64,000 nt of DNA, taken from the NCBI GenBank assembly GCA_037384425.1, contig JARROA010000012.1, positions 1 through 64,000 on the forward strand. The letters are read 5' to 3'. The notes below the pieces were generated by a model. That model ran no database searches and was not told the origin of the DNA. It saw only the letters and a list, made by a program, of their open reading frames with translations. This stretch comes from Thiodiazotropha sp037384425. GTDB taxonomy: Bacteria > Pseudomonadota > Gammaproteobacteria > Chromatiales > Chromatiaceae. Below are positions 50,206 to 60,138 of this stretch, piece after piece (the first letter of the stretch is position 1; every line of letters begins with the position of its first letter). A program made the position numbers and the translations under genes.

Positions 50206-50644
50206 GATTGCGGTCCCGGTTGTAATGCCCTACGGTGAGCCCATAAATCTATATGAATTAGTGATTTGCGTTTGCGATCATAGTCACAGCTTGAATCTGA
50301 AAATTGGTTCTATTTTCCCAAATGCGAATCATAGCGGAACTGCATTCCTATCGCTACGTCAACATGGAATCCATGTCGTGAAGAACAACCCTTGGTCCGC
50401 CGAAGAAAATGTCCGGCTCGGGTAAGGTTGTTTGAACGTGCAACTGTGTTAGCCTGCATCCAGCGATGAAGGGGCAACTCCTTTAGCGCTCTAGCGAGAT
50501 AACGTTAAACAGGCCCAAGCATAAATCATCATCATACAGCTTCCCAGTTGCGTCTGAGGCGGCGGTGACGGGTATTCGATGAACGACCACGAACTCCATT
50601 CCTTCCAGGATCGTCGGCGCTCTGATGATCGCGGGAGGCCAAGC
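50206..50644. other. Divergent control region between the trans-envelope operon and the DUF3187 gene
   Basis: The 439 bases contain no supported gene. The half near 50260-50330 is AT-rich and should hold the operon promoter on the minus strand. The half towards 50645 has a short stem AAGGGG/CTCCTT near 50470-50485 and ends with a GGGAGG ribosome-binding site at 50633. I could not assign -35/-10 boxes or a known riboswitch. Confidence 0.4.
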
Positions 50645-51658
50645 ATGTGCTCCGGTCGAAGCCTCGTGCTGGGGGCCTGCCTGATGGCGGGATTGTTACC
50701 GAACGGTCGGGCTGTTGCACAGCAGGACCTGCTGAGTGAGCCGTTCAGCGTCAGAAACCAGAACCCATTCATCATCGTCTACGGCCTGCCCAGCGCTGTA
50801 CCGTCCGAGCTCTTGACGGAGGATGAGTCGAGTCTGCAGCTTCAATTCGATGTGAGCAACAACTCGAAGGGCTCAGAGACGCCGGAAGAGCTTATCGTGC
50901 TGGATGGTGAAACCTATCGTCTGGCCATGATCTATCGCCGGGGTTTGGGCAACGGTTGGCAGGCGAGCGTGGAACTGCCGGTGATCGCACACGGTCCCGG
51001 TGTCATGGACAACTTCATTGAGGACTGGCACGACATATTCGGGCTTTCCAACAGTGACCGGGATCCCTGGCCCAAGAATCGTCTGTTTTTTAGCTACAGC
51101 CGAAACGGCGAGATCGAGGCTGAATTGACGGATGGCTCTACCGGACTGGGGGATCTGCAACTGCAGGTTTCGAAACAGCTTGCGGTGTCGGATACGGGAA
51201 GGCATTTGGCCCTGCATGCCAGCCTGAAACTGCCGACCGGCGATGCCGATCGGTTTCAGGGCAGCGGCGGCACCGACTTGGCGCTCTGGTTCAGCGGTGC
51301 GGCTCCGACACTGATCGAAAGTTGGCGTGTGGGGGGGTATCTACAGGCCGGTCTGCTGTTGCTTGACGAAGGGGATCTGTTGCCCGATCAGCAACGGAGT
51401 GTCGTCTGGTTCGGTGGTGGCGGGGTTCACTGGCGGGCTTGGCCCTGGTTGATGCTGAAAGCACAGCTCGACGCGCACAGCTCCTTCTACGACAGCGAAT
51501 TGGATCAGCTGGGCTTACGTTCGGTGATGTTGACTGTGGGCGGTAGCATCCCGGTCGGTGGAGATGCTGGAGCGGTCGATCTGGCGATCGGGGAAAATCT
51601 CTCCACCGATACGATTCCAGATTTCATGATCAACCTCGCTTATCGCCATCGGTTCTAA
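50645..51658 (+). CDS. DUF3187-like outer-membrane protein
   Basis: The 337-residue protein has a signal peptide (SLVLGACLMAGLLPNGRAVA) and reads as an outer-membrane beta-barrel: alternating hydrophobic and polar strands, a Trp/Gly-rich middle, and a terminal strand ending in Phe (INLAYRHRF). The NPFIIVYGLPSA segment and overall pattern fit the DUF3187 family of unknown function. The ATG at 50645 with GGGAGG six bases upstream is preferred over 50579. It is transcribed away from the trans-envelope operon and sits within the inserted block. Confidence 0.82.
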   Translation: MCSGRSLVLGACLMAGLLPNGRAVAQQDLLSEPFSVRNQNPFIIVYGLPSAVPSELLTEDESSLQLQFDVSNNSKGSETPEELIVLDGETYRLAMIYRRGLGNGWQASVELPVIAHGPGVMDNFIEDWHDIFGLSNSDRDPWPKNRLFFSYSRNGEIEAELTDGSTGLGDLQLQVSKQLAVSDTGRHLALHASLKLPTGDADRFQGSGGTDLALWFSGAAPTLIESWRVGGYLQAGLLLLDEGDLLPDQQRSVVWFGGGGVHWRAWPWLMLKAQLDAHSSFYDSELDQLGLRSVMLTVGGSIPVGGDAGAVDLAIGENLSTDTIPDFMINLAYRHRF

Positions 51659-51855
51659 CACCCGATGACAGCTCTGGTGACGGCAGCACTCGAATCCGTT
51701 TGCGGTCGTCCCTATCGGCCGTGCACACCGCACTTCTTGGACAGCATATGCCATTCGCGGCCACACGTCCTTGTACCACAATGGATACCTCCGCTCGTCT
51801 AGGCCCCAGTCGCGGGTGGGGCGCAGAGGTTTGTTGAACGTATCGTACGGGGCCG
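51659..51855. other. Convergent gap without a gene
   Basis: These 197 bases separate the 3' ends of the DUF3187 gene and the DUF1501 gene. I see no frame worth calling. The GC-rich CCCCAGTCGCGGGTGGGGC near 51804-51823 may fold, but no T-run follows. Confidence 0.4.
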
Positions 51856-53427
51856 CTAGGTGAGCGGGTTGAACACCGTTAGGCTGTCCAGCATGCTGCT
51901 GTTCCCTAGGCTGGTTCCGAACAGGGTGGTGAAGCGATTCTGTTCGCCATGCAGGGCCAGATAGTTGAGCGCTACCGTCTGCACCAGTAGGTTGACATTG
52001 TTGGCCGCCGGACTGGAGGCGTTGTTGACCGAGCCGTCGGCACTGTAGGTACCGATCTGTTGGCGCAGGATGTCATCGTTGATCAGGGTCGGCACACCGC
52101 CCGGATTGTAGACCAGGAAGAAGGAGGCGGCGGTCGACTGGTTGTCGCCGGTCCAGACGCCCTTGCCGCGGCCATCGACGGAGTTGTCGACCGTGCCGTT
52201 ACTGGATACCGAACCGTCGCTGAAGACATAGAGCATCAGCGGAACGCCCTTGCGTGCGGCGTACTCCAGGCAGGCTCCCATGCAGCGGCCGGCGCGCAGA
52301 TCGCGCAGCTCGCCGACGGCCCGGTCGCCGGTGTGGTAGTCGTAGCCGCCCATGGTGATGGTGCCGGCGCCGGCGTAGCCGTTGACCACCAGTTTCATTA
52401 TCGAGGCGGCCTTGCGAAATTCGGAGTCGCCGTCGAACTCGGCCTGGGTGAATATACCGGCTGGACCGACGATGTCGGTATCCTGGGTGACATCGAGCTC
52501 GGCCGGGTCGCCATAGCGGTCGACCAGATCGGCACTCTTTACATACCCGCACCGCACAAGTTCCTTGATCACCGCGTCGGTGGTGATGCCGGTGTCGACG
52601 CTGTCCAGTTTCATGTCTGAAACACGCTGTATCGACTCCATCACCGCCACCGCATCCGACTGGTCGAGCAGTCCCACCAGCTTGCCGGTGTCGACCAGGC
52701 CGGAGACGTCGCTGGGTCGGTCGACCTTGGTCGGGCGCACGGTTGGATCGATCATGTCCGCGGGGGCCACCGAGTTGCCGCCGGAATCGGAGCTTTGCGA
52801 ACCGATCAGCGTCAACAGCTCACCGTCGGCGCCGCAGCGGTTGATGGCGTACATCGGGTTGTGCGGATTGTTACCGGTGTCGTTTTCGGAACGGGCCGGA
52901 ATGACCGCGCCGTTGGTCAGCGCCCAATTGCCAGCGCCGAAACGCTCCTTGATACCTCTGAGAAAGGCGCTGTCGGAGTGGAAGGCCAGCCCCAGGTCCA
53001 TATCGATGAAGTCGCTCAGTCCGGTGGTGGGGTTGACGATGGAGGGGATCATGTCACCCGGCAGGCCGAGACGGCTGTAGCCGGCGGTGGTGAGGAAATC
53101 GAGCTGCCCTCCGGCCTGGCCCACCAGCACGTTGGAACCGGCGATATTGGCGCCACCCGCCAGATCGAAACAGATGAATGGCACTTTGCCTCCGCCCAGG
53201 GTACTGAGGTCACAGCGATCGGCCGCTTTCAGTGCCTCCAGGTCGGGCGATAGGGCCGCATAGGCCTGGCGTGGATTGGCGAAGAGGCTGAACAGGGAGG
53301 GGGCGGTGACCATGGCCGCACCTTTGAGCAGTCCCTGACGGACAAAGTCACGACGGGTCACCGGTCGTGGGTGGTCCGGGTGGAGCAGCGGGGCGTCCGG
53401 TGAGAGATCTTTCACTTTTCTGCGCAT
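51856..53427 (-). CDS. Tat-exported DUF1501-family protein
   Basis: The 523-residue protein opens with a twin-arginine signal (VTRRDFVRQGLLKGAAMV), followed by the DUF1501 pattern. DUF1501 belongs to the alkaline phosphatase/sulfatase-like superfamily; visible segments include FICFDLAGGANIAGSNVLV, the LTNGAVIPARSENDTGNNPHNPMYAI region, and GGYDYHTGDRAVGELRDLRAGRC. It would fold in the cytoplasm and be exported to the periplasm. DUF1501 genes often sit beside DUF1800 or cytochrome-like genes. Here it follows the LamG cytochrome-like gene by 20 bp, so both share an operon with the monoheme protein. The substrate is unknown. Confidence 0.88.
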   Translation of the reverse strand: MRRKVKDLSPDAPLLHPDHPRPVTRRDFVRQGLLKGAAMVTAPSLFSLFANPRQAYAALSPDLEALKAADRCDLSTLGGGKVPFICFDLAGGANIAGSNVLVGQAGGQLDFLTTAGYSRLGLPGDMIPSIVNPTTGLSDFIDMDLGLAFHSDSAFLRGIKERFGAGNWALTNGAVIPARSENDTGNNPHNPMYAINRCGADGELLTLIGSQSSDSGGNSVAPADMIDPTVRPTKVDRPSDVSGLVDTGKLVGLLDQSDAVAVMESIQRVSDMKLDSVDTGITTDAVIKELVRCGYVKSADLVDRYGDPAELDVTQDTDIVGPAGIFTQAEFDGDSEFRKAASIMKLVVNGYAGAGTITMGGYDYHTGDRAVGELRDLRAGRCMGACLEYAARKGVPLMLYVFSDGSVSSNGTVDNSVDGRGKGVWTGDNQSTAASFFLVYNPGGVPTLINDDILRQQIGTYSADGSVNNASSPAANNVNLLVQTVALNYLALHGEQNRFTTLFGTSLGNSSMLDSLTVFNPLT

Positions 53428-53447
53428 GTTCAATCTTCCGTTGTGAG

Positions 53448-55946
53448 CTATTGCAACAGCAGTGCGGCACTGCCCAGGACCGAGGCGCATGCCGCCTTGG
53501 TGACCACGTAGGTACGATCCGCGCTACAGCTGGTTCCGCAACGGGCCAGGCCTTGCGGTCTGTTGCTGTCGGTGGTGTTGGTCAGCAACAGCATCAATTC
53601 ACCTCGCACATCGGCCGGCAGCGGCTGGGTGGTGAGGTTCTGCCCCAGGAAGCGGTCGATGATGGGATCGACCACCTGATTCTGCCAGGTCGCATCGGGA
53701 ATGGCATTGGCATCGGCCGTGAAGTCGAAACCCGGGAAGAAGCCGCTGCGCAGGGTGGAATCATCCACCAGCTCGCTGCAGTATTCGATAGCGAGCTGGG
53801 AGACGGCCACCTGGTGCGAGGAGAGGAAGCCGCTGATGTTCTCTACCGAGGGCAGCTGTTGCTTGACGGTGTTGTAGGTGGTGCTCACGGCGCCGTTGGT
53901 GCGCGGGACACCGGTCAGTGCCGACATACTGGCGGCGATCTCTTCGAACGTACGCAGACCGACACGCGAGGCGGGATCGCTGTCAGCCGGAACGGCAGGC
54001 ACGGGAACCGCCGGTTCGGTATAGACGTTGACGTTACTGCCCAGACGCTCGAAGGTGAGGAAGAACTGGTCGCCGTCGGCGCCCTTTTCCAGCGGTATGG
54101 TGGTGCCGATATTCGACAGAGACTGACCGTTGGCGGTGTAGTCGGCATCGTTGAGGGTGATGGCCAGCTCGGTATAGGCCTGTCCCATGGAGGCCTCCTT
54201 GCCGTTGATGCCGATACGCATGCCCTCCAGCGGAATGGAGCTCGGGGTGACGCTCTCGTCGAGGCTGATGAAGCGGGGATCCCGGAACATGTAGCTGTAG
54301 TTGTCGAACTGGCTCACTTCGAACATGACGTAACTTTGCGGCAGTCCGACCAGGTCGCTGACATTGAACAACAGGAAGTACTTTTCACCCACGCCGGCGG
54401 CGAAGTTCTGCTGGATCTGGCTCTCGGAGAGGGCCCGGTTGTGGACCGCCAGGAGACGGATCTTGCCTTCCCAGGGATAGGCGCCGGAGGCCTCGCTGCC
54501 GAGCACCAGCGCGTAGCTGTCGTCCCAGTCGTTGAGGGCGCCGGGTGTGGTCTCGTCGATGTCGTCGGTGAAAACGCCGTTGACGTAGATGCGACGTCCA
54601 TTGGTGGGATCGAAGGTGATCACCACATGTTGTTCGGAGGCCTGCAGGTCCTCGTCGGCGTCCGCCGTTGAGTGAGCGGGTTCACCGTTACCGTCGGTGG
54701 TACTGGAACGATGCAGGAAGTTGTAGTTGTACATCGTCTGCCCGAGGGTGAAGTTGCGTACATCCTCACCGGCGGAGTAGCTGATGATACGGGCCGGCCC
54801 CTCCTGGGTGACATTGGCAGGCACCACCCAGGCTTCGATGGAGTACTCGCCGGTGGCTTGAATCAGCTGCGCGAGTTTGCTGCTGTCGCCGGTGGTGCCC
54901 TGGGCCTTGCCGCCTCCGCTGTTGAACTGGACGCCCCAGCCTTCGACCCAGGAGACGTTGCCGGAAAAGTTCAGGTTGATCGCCGGATCGACGCCACTGG
55001 TGTCGTAGGCGATGTTGCCACTGCCGGTCTTGAACTCGTAGAGGGCGATGAGATCGGTCTCATGACGGCTGCCGCCACTGGCGACGACACCCTCTGGCAG
55101 GGAGAGCGCACGACTCACCACCAGCGCAGGATCGATGGGGGTGGGCAGAATGCCGTCGGCCATCTGGGTGATCGCGGTTTCCATTTCGGCGGCATTGCTG
55201 GGGCAGTCGTCCCAGCAGTTGTGCAGCTCGAGCAGCCGCTGCACCAGGCGGGAGTTGGAGGGTGTGTCGAGATCAATGGCATTTCTTACCGCCGCATAGG
55301 CCACATCGGGGTCGCTATCGGCGAAATAGGGGGATTGCGGCGAGACGGAGGTCTCGATATGACAATTCACGCAGTATGTCGTGAGCAGTGGGTGCACATA
55401 GGTCGCAAACAGGGTGGAGTCATCGGGGAACTGTTTGCTCTCGCCAACCACGTGGTCGACCGGGGCTTCGAGTTCAATCTCGCGGCCTGTGATCGCACCG
55501 GTACCGACCCAGGCTTCGATGTAGTTGGTGATGATGGCGGCACAGGCGCTGTCGCTCGCCTCCCAGCAGTTGTGGCCGTTTCCGACCTTGGTCACCAGTG
55601 CCGATTCATCGGGTTCCGAGCGGTTGACATAGGAGTTGGCAGCCTCATAGGCGAGGTTGACGTCGTCCTCGCGTACGAACTGGGGTGCTTGTCCGCCCGT
55701 GTTGTGGCAGGCGCCGCAACGATTCTCGGCGCGCAGCGGCTCCCACAGGCTGATGCGGAAATTCTGAATGTCGTCCGTCCTGGCTGCAGGGCCGTTGTAG
55801 GTACTGCTGGTAACGCTCGTCGGCGGCTGACTCTCGGTACTCACCCCGTCCTGGCAACCCTGAAGCACCAGGCCGAAAAAAGATATGATGCTGACTGCGA
55901 TGAGCCCGTGTGCCCATCCGTGAGTGTTAATCTTCCGTTTCTGCAT
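53448..55946 (-). CDS. Diheme LamG-domain lipoprotein
   Basis: The 832-residue protein has a lipobox (LVLQGC, Cys near 31). Two c-type heme motifs follow: CGACH at residue 77 and CVNCH at residue 192, in a cytochrome-like segment. Further cysteines occur (NCWEASDSAC, NCWDDCPSN). Residues about 300-510 form a LamG/concanavalin-like domain (ALYEFKTGSGNIAYDTSG...EYSIEAWVVPANVTQ, VFTDDI). The remainder is of unknown fold. It is predicted to be surface- or periplasm-facing and redox-active. ATG 55946 is preferred to the upstream in-frame start because the signal sequence begins there. It lies 25 bp after the monoheme gene. Confidence 0.85.
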   Translation of the reverse strand: MQKRKINTHGWAHGLIAVSIISFFGLVLQGCQDGVSTESQPPTSVTSSTYNGPAARTDDIQNFRISLWEPLRAENRCGACHNTGGQAPQFVREDDVNLAYEAANSYVNRSEPDESALVTKVGNGHNCWEASDSACAAIITNYIEAWVGTGAITGREIELEAPVDHVVGESKQFPDDSTLFATYVHPLLTTYCVNCHIETSVSPQSPYFADSDPDVAYAAVRNAIDLDTPSNSRLVQRLLELHNCWDDCPSNAAEMETAITQMADGILPTPIDPALVVSRALSLPEGVVASGGSRHETDLIALYEFKTGSGNIAYDTSGVDPAINLNFSGNVSWVEGWGVQFNSGGGKAQGTTGDSSKLAQLIQATGEYSIEAWVVPANVTQEGPARIISYSAGEDVRNFTLGQTMYNYNFLHRSSTTDGNGEPAHSTADADEDLQASEQHVVITFDPTNGRRIYVNGVFTDDIDETTPGALNDWDDSYALVLGSEASGAYPWEGKIRLLAVHNRALSESQIQQNFAAGVGEKYFLLFNVSDLVGLPQSYVMFEVSQFDNYSYMFRDPRFISLDESVTPSSIPLEGMRIGINGKEASMGQAYTELAITLNDADYTANGQSLSNIGTTIPLEKGADGDQFFLTFERLGSNVNVYTEPAVPVPAVPADSDPASRVGLRTFEEIAASMSALTGVPRTNGAVSTTYNTVKQQLPSVENISGFLSSHQVAVSQLAIEYCSELVDDSTLRSGFFPGFDFTADANAIPDATWQNQVVDPIIDRFLGQNLTTQPLPADVRGELMLLLTNTTDSNRPQGLARCGTSCSADRTYVVTKAACASVLGSAALLLQ

Positions 55947-55971
55947 GATCACTCTCTTGGCTGGTGGCAGC

Positions 55972-57225
55972 TCATGGCCCTGCGCAATAGACGGCTGATT
56001 CGGCAAAGACCTGCTTCATGTTGTAGCCGTTGTTCTTGAAGTCGGTTGTCATGGCGTCGATTTGAGCCCGGTCGGTGCTATCCTCGGGGGAGCGCAGACA
56101 GACGGCCTCGAAAGCTTTGCTTACCTGGCATTCGGCGAAGGCCTGACTGTTGGCCAGTTCAATACCCATGGTTTTGGCGCCGTCTCCGGTACCGTTACCA
56201 CCTCCGCGGTTCGGCAGGCTGGTGTTCCACCCCAGCACGGAGTTGGAGCCCTCGCGCCAGTAGTTGATCCAGTTGTCGTCAAAGGTGGCGTAGCCGTCTT
56301 TGAAGTTGTTGCTGTTGATCAGATATTTCGGCTGCACGACGCCAGGAACGTAGGCTGAAGAGCCGGGCCCTATGTAGTTGAGTTGGCCGCCATCCATGTC
56401 ACCTTCTGGATAGTCGTAATCGAAGTAGGCGTAGGCTTCGGCAAGCGGCTCCATGCCGGCATGACAACCGAGGCAATTGTTGAACCAGACGCGACTGTCG
56501 CCACCCGGGCTGCGTGATGCATCCTGGCGCACGCGATCGGAGGGGCGGGTGGGGTCCTTGATCATCTCCAGATCGCGGCAGAGATGGTTCAGTATGGTAA
56601 AGCTGAACATGGCGCGATTGGTTCCATCGATGAAGAAGGCGCGAGCCGCTGCCCGGGTCGTGATGACGCCGGCCGTGGCCTGGGCGGGCAGGCCGGTGAC
56701 ACTGGATTGAGTTCTCTGTACCAGTACGTCTTTCAGATTTGCGCCCTGGTTCTCCAGTGTTTCGTAGTGTGTATTGTTGCTGTTGGAGAAGTTGGACAGA
56801 TCCGGACCGGTATAGATGATGTCGGCGGAGAGCACCTCTCTGAAATCGACCTCATCGCGCACCATGCCGATGACGGTGGCGGTGTAATCGTTCAACGGCG
56901 CGAAGACCGTCTTCTCTTCGTTGGTCCATGGCGTGACCCAGTTTTTCAGTGTCACGTTGTAGAAGTTGGGATTTTCGATGGCCAGCATGGCCGCTCCCAG
57001 GGAGTCGCCGCCGTTGATCAGCGTCTCCATCTCCTGCAGGGTGGTTTCAGTGGGGGGGACGCCAGCCAGACGATCATGCATGCGTTTGGCCTGCTCCCGG
57101 GGGCCGGCGGACGCGATGCTGCATGTCACCAGGAGGATCGGCAGCATCAAGCCGATGACGGTTTGTTTGCGCGAGCTTCGTGCTTGGTACTTCGTTCCTG
57201 ACATGCCAGATTGCCTCTGCTCCAT
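55972..57225 (-). CDS. Exported monoheme protein of unknown family
   Basis: The 417-residue protein has a signal peptide (VIGLMLPILLVTCSIASA) and a single heme-binding motif CLGCH at residue 251 (FNNCLGCHAGMEP). Segments such as VLSADIIYTGP and the DYPEGD..LNYIGPGSSAYVPGV region recall cytochrome-like proteins found beside DUF1501/DUF1800 genes, but I cannot name the family. It is the first gene of a three-gene operon with the LamG lipoprotein and the DUF1501 gene. Starts at 57225 (AAGG upstream) and 57204 are both possible. It is divergent from the HzsA-like operon. Confidence 0.8.
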   Translation of the reverse strand: MEQRQSGMSGTKYQARSSRKQTVIGLMLPILLVTCSIASAGPREQAKRMHDRLAGVPPTETTLQEMETLINGGDSLGAAMLAIENPNFYNVTLKNWVTPWTNEEKTVFAPLNDYTATVIGMVRDEVDFREVLSADIIYTGPDLSNFSNSNNTHYETLENQGANLKDVLVQRTQSSVTGLPAQATAGVITTRAAARAFFIDGTNRAMFSFTILNHLCRDLEMIKDPTRPSDRVRQDASRSPGGDSRVWFNNCLGCHAGMEPLAEAYAYFDYDYPEGDMDGGQLNYIGPGSSAYVPGVVQPKYLINSNNFKDGYATFDDNWINYWREGSNSVLGWNTSLPNRGGGNGTGDGAKTMGIELANSQAFAECQVSKAFEAVCLRSPEDSTDRAQIDAMTTDFKNNGYNMKQVFAESAVYCAGP

Positions 57226-57498
57226 GTTGGGTGCCTTTCCTTGACCAGATCCATGTGACGGTGTGGTCAAAATGTTCTTGCTTATGTGCTTTCTATATGA
57301 CGCTGGTCTAAAGTCAACCGAATTGAGTCTAAAAGTGACGACTGTTTTTATATCTTGTGACATATCGCACTGATTGAGCTGTTTCTTGGCGTAGACTTTA
57401 CAACTCCATGATTTAGTTGATGTTAATGTGAATTAAATTCGCTACCCGGTGTTACACGGCATGATCGCGTGGACGCCATCTGAAGGAACCAGTTATTT
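57226..57498. promoter_or_regulatory. Divergent promoter region with a TTGACCA inverted repeat
   Basis: These 273 bases are AT-rich and divide the heme-protein operon (minus) from the HzsA-like operon (plus). TTGACCA (57241-57247) and TGGTCAA (57264-57270) form a perfect 7-bp inverted repeat with a 16-bp spacer just upstream of the minus-strand start. This is a candidate operator. Reciprocal control of both operons from this region is likely, but no regulator gene is next to it. Confidence 0.45.
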
Positions 57499-60135
57499 AT
57501 GCATAGCGTCCACCGTCACACTGTTACGAGTTGTTCGGTATTCATCGCGGCAATGTTCATGCTGGCTGGTTGCGGCTCCGAGAGTCAGCAGCCCGATCCC
57601 GTGGTGGTCGACAAGGCGATAGCCTATGTCAAACGCCCGGTGACAGAGACCACCACCACCGACATCCGTGTCAGTCAGGCTTTCGATGAGGGTGGCGATC
57701 TCTATGTGCGAGATCGTGCATCTCCCAGCGCCAGCGAGTACAACATCACCGGAAGCGTGACCGGAGGGCTGGGGGACGTGCGTGATGTCTCCGTCTCGTT
57801 CGAAGGCGATAAACTGCTCTTCTCACTGCGCATGCCACTGATCGAAGGTGCCGATCCGGAGGATCAGCCGACCTGGAATATCTGGGAGTACAATATCCAG
57901 GAAGCGCGACTGCGGCGCATCATCACTTCGGATACCACCGCCGAGGATGGCCACGATCGCTTTCCCCACTACCTGCCGGATGGACGCATCGTGTTCTCCT
58001 CCACGCGACAGCGACAGGCCAAGGCCCGGCTGCTGGACGAGAGCAAGCCGCAGTACCTGGCGATGGAGCAGTCGGTGAACGAGCCGGCCATGGTGCTGCA
58101 CGTGATGAATGACGATGGCAGCAGTATCAAACAGATCTCGTTCAACCGGGCGCATGACTTCTATCCCAGTGTGCTGAGCAACGGTCAGGTCGTGTTCAGT
58201 CGTTGGGACAATGCGGATGGCAACAACGCCATACAGTTCTATCGCATGAATCCCGATGGCACCGGGCTGGAGCTGCTCTATGGCCTCAACAGTCACGACA
58301 CGGGAACGGGGGGCAGCACCGTGCAGTTCATGCGTCCCATCGAGATGCCGGACGGTGAGCTGTTGAGTCTGCTCATGCCCTTCGACGGCACCGACGGCGG
58401 CGGTGCGATCGCACGTATAGATACGCCCAACTACGTGGACAACACCCAGCCCACCTGGCAGAACACGGGACTCACCGGTCCGGCTCAGCAGGCGGCCACG
58501 GTGCATGAGGTCACCACTGACGGCACGCCGTCCCTGGGCGGACGCTTGAGCAGCGCCTTTCCGCTCTATGACGGGACCGCTCGTATGCTGATCAGCTGGA
58601 GCCAGTGTCGCGTGATGGACGGTACCACTATCGTTCCCTGTACCGATGAGCGACTTGCCGATCCCAATGTGGTCGAGGCGCCACCCCTCTACGGCATCTT
58701 CATCTACAACATGGACGATCAGACCCAGTTACCGATCGTCGCACCTGAGGAAGGGGTCGTGTATACCGATGTGGTGGCCGCGGATGCGAAGTCACTGCCA
58801 ACCATCATCTACGACAAGGAGACCACGGGCGAACTCAATCCCACCCTGGTCTCGGAACAGGTGGGGCTGCTGCACATTCGCAGTATCTACGACATGGACG
58901 GCCTCGATATCGCCGTGCCGGACATCCCAACGGTTGCTGATCCGGCGCAGACGCTGGCGGCTGATCGACTGCCGCGTTTTCTGCGTTTGATCAAACAGGT
59001 CACCATTCCAGATCGGGACGTGCTTGATTTTCCGGCCTCTGCCTACGGCATAACCCGTCGCTATGGTATGCGGGAGATTATCGGTTATGCGCCGATCGAA
59101 CCGGACGGTTCGGTTCAGGTGCGGGTGCCGGCCAATGTGCCGGTGAGCTTCGAGGTGGTCGATGCCGAGGGCAGAAAGATCGCCGGCAATCATCCCTTCT
59201 GGCTGCAGTTCAGACCGGGTGAAGTGGTCGAGTGCGGCGGCTGTCACGATCCGGCGAGCCCGCTGCCGCATGGTCGACTGAGTGCGGCTCCGCCGAGCGC
59301 CTACGCTGGAGCGTCCGGAGCCGGCGCGGTGTTTCCCAATACCGATTCGGCCATGTGGGCCGATGAAGCCGGCGATACCATGGCACAGATACGCAACAGA
59401 ATTGACTGCAACGGTGCCTGCAAACCCACCATGGACGTTCTCTTCACCGATGTCTGGACGGATATGACCGTTCGCACTCCGGATCCGGATATCAGCTATC
59501 GCTATGACGATCTGACCACCACACAGCCGATGAGCGACTCCACCTGCGACAGCAGCTGGCATGGCCTGTGTCGCTCCATCATCCACTATGAGCAGCACAT
59601 CCACCCGATCTGGAGCGTCAATCGCCAAGTGCTGGATGGTATGGGTAACCTGGTCGAGGACCACACTTGTATCTCCTGTCATACCAGTGACGATATGGGT
59701 GTCGATAAGGTACCGGACGGCCAGCTCAATCTGACCGATGGTCCCGACGAAAACGAGCCGGATCACCTGGCCGCCTATCATGAACTGCTCGATACGACCT
59801 TTGTCGAGGTGCTCAACGCCGACGGTGTGCTCGAGTACCAGTACGTGCCGCAGACGGATGCGGACGGCAACCAGCTCTACGAGACCGATGGGGATGGCAA
59901 TCTGCTACTCGATGGCGACGGAAACCCCATCCCCCTGCCTGACGTTCGTGTTCCCGTGTCCGGAGGACCCTCCATGATTGCCGGCAATGCGGCCGCCGGG
60001 CGTTTCCTCGGCAAGTTCGATGCGGGTGGAACCCATGAGGGCTATCTCACCGACGCAGAGAAAAAATTGGTCTCCGAGTGGCTCGATATAGGCGCACAGT
60101 ACTACAATAACCCCTTTGACGTGCCTCTGGACTGA
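57499..60135 (+). CDS. HzsA-like diheme beta-propeller lipoprotein
   Basis: The 878-residue protein has a lipobox (LAGC, Cys near 25). It then has a PD40/TolB-type propeller (blades with DGRIVFSSTRQRQ, NGQVVFSRWDNADGNN, MNPDGTGLELLYG), a middle beta domain (DGSVQVRVPANVPVSFEVVDAEGRKI) and two c-type heme motifs: CGGCH at C579 and CISCH at C724. This order matches proteins related to the alpha subunit of hydrazine synthase, though hydrazine chemistry is not implied. Asp-rich repeats near 800 (DADGNQLYETDGDGNLLLDGDGN) look like calcium sites. It starts the six-gene plus-strand operon and is probably at the outer membrane. Confidence 0.85.
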   Translation: MHSVHRHTVTSCSVFIAAMFMLAGCGSESQQPDPVVVDKAIAYVKRPVTETTTTDIRVSQAFDEGGDLYVRDRASPSASEYNITGSVTGGLGDVRDVSVSFEGDKLLFSLRMPLIEGADPEDQPTWNIWEYNIQEARLRRIITSDTTAEDGHDRFPHYLPDGRIVFSSTRQRQAKARLLDESKPQYLAMEQSVNEPAMVLHVMNDDGSSIKQISFNRAHDFYPSVLSNGQVVFSRWDNADGNNAIQFYRMNPDGTGLELLYGLNSHDTGTGGSTVQFMRPIEMPDGELLSLLMPFDGTDGGGAIARIDTPNYVDNTQPTWQNTGLTGPAQQAATVHEVTTDGTPSLGGRLSSAFPLYDGTARMLISWSQCRVMDGTTIVPCTDERLADPNVVEAPPLYGIFIYNMDDQTQLPIVAPEEGVVYTDVVAADAKSLPTIIYDKETTGELNPTLVSEQVGLLHIRSIYDMDGLDIAVPDIPTVADPAQTLAADRLPRFLRLIKQVTIPDRDVLDFPASAYGITRRYGMREIIGYAPIEPDGSVQVRVPANVPVSFEVVDAEGRKIAGNHPFWLQFRPGEVVECGGCHDPASPLPHGRLSAAPPSAYAGASGAGAVFPNTDSAMWADEAGDTMAQIRNRIDCNGACKPTMDVLFTDVWTDMTVRTPDPDISYRYDDLTTTQPMSDSTCDSSWHGLCRSIIHYEQHIHPIWSVNRQVLDGMGNLVEDHTCISCHTSDDMGVDKVPDGQLNLTDGPDENEPDHLAAYHELLDTTFVEVLNADGVLEYQYVPQTDADGNQLYETDGDGNLLLDGDGNPIPLPDVRVPVSGGPSMIAGNAAAGRFLGKFDAGGTHEGYLTDAEKKLVSEWLDIGAQYYNNPFDVPLD

Positions 60136-60138
60136 CGT

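Noticed and set aside
53367..56039. Two frames of over 430 codons antisense to the LamG heme protein
   Set aside because: No domains, Gly/Val/Asp-rich composition typical of shadows; the minus strand carries heme motifs and a lipoprotein signal.
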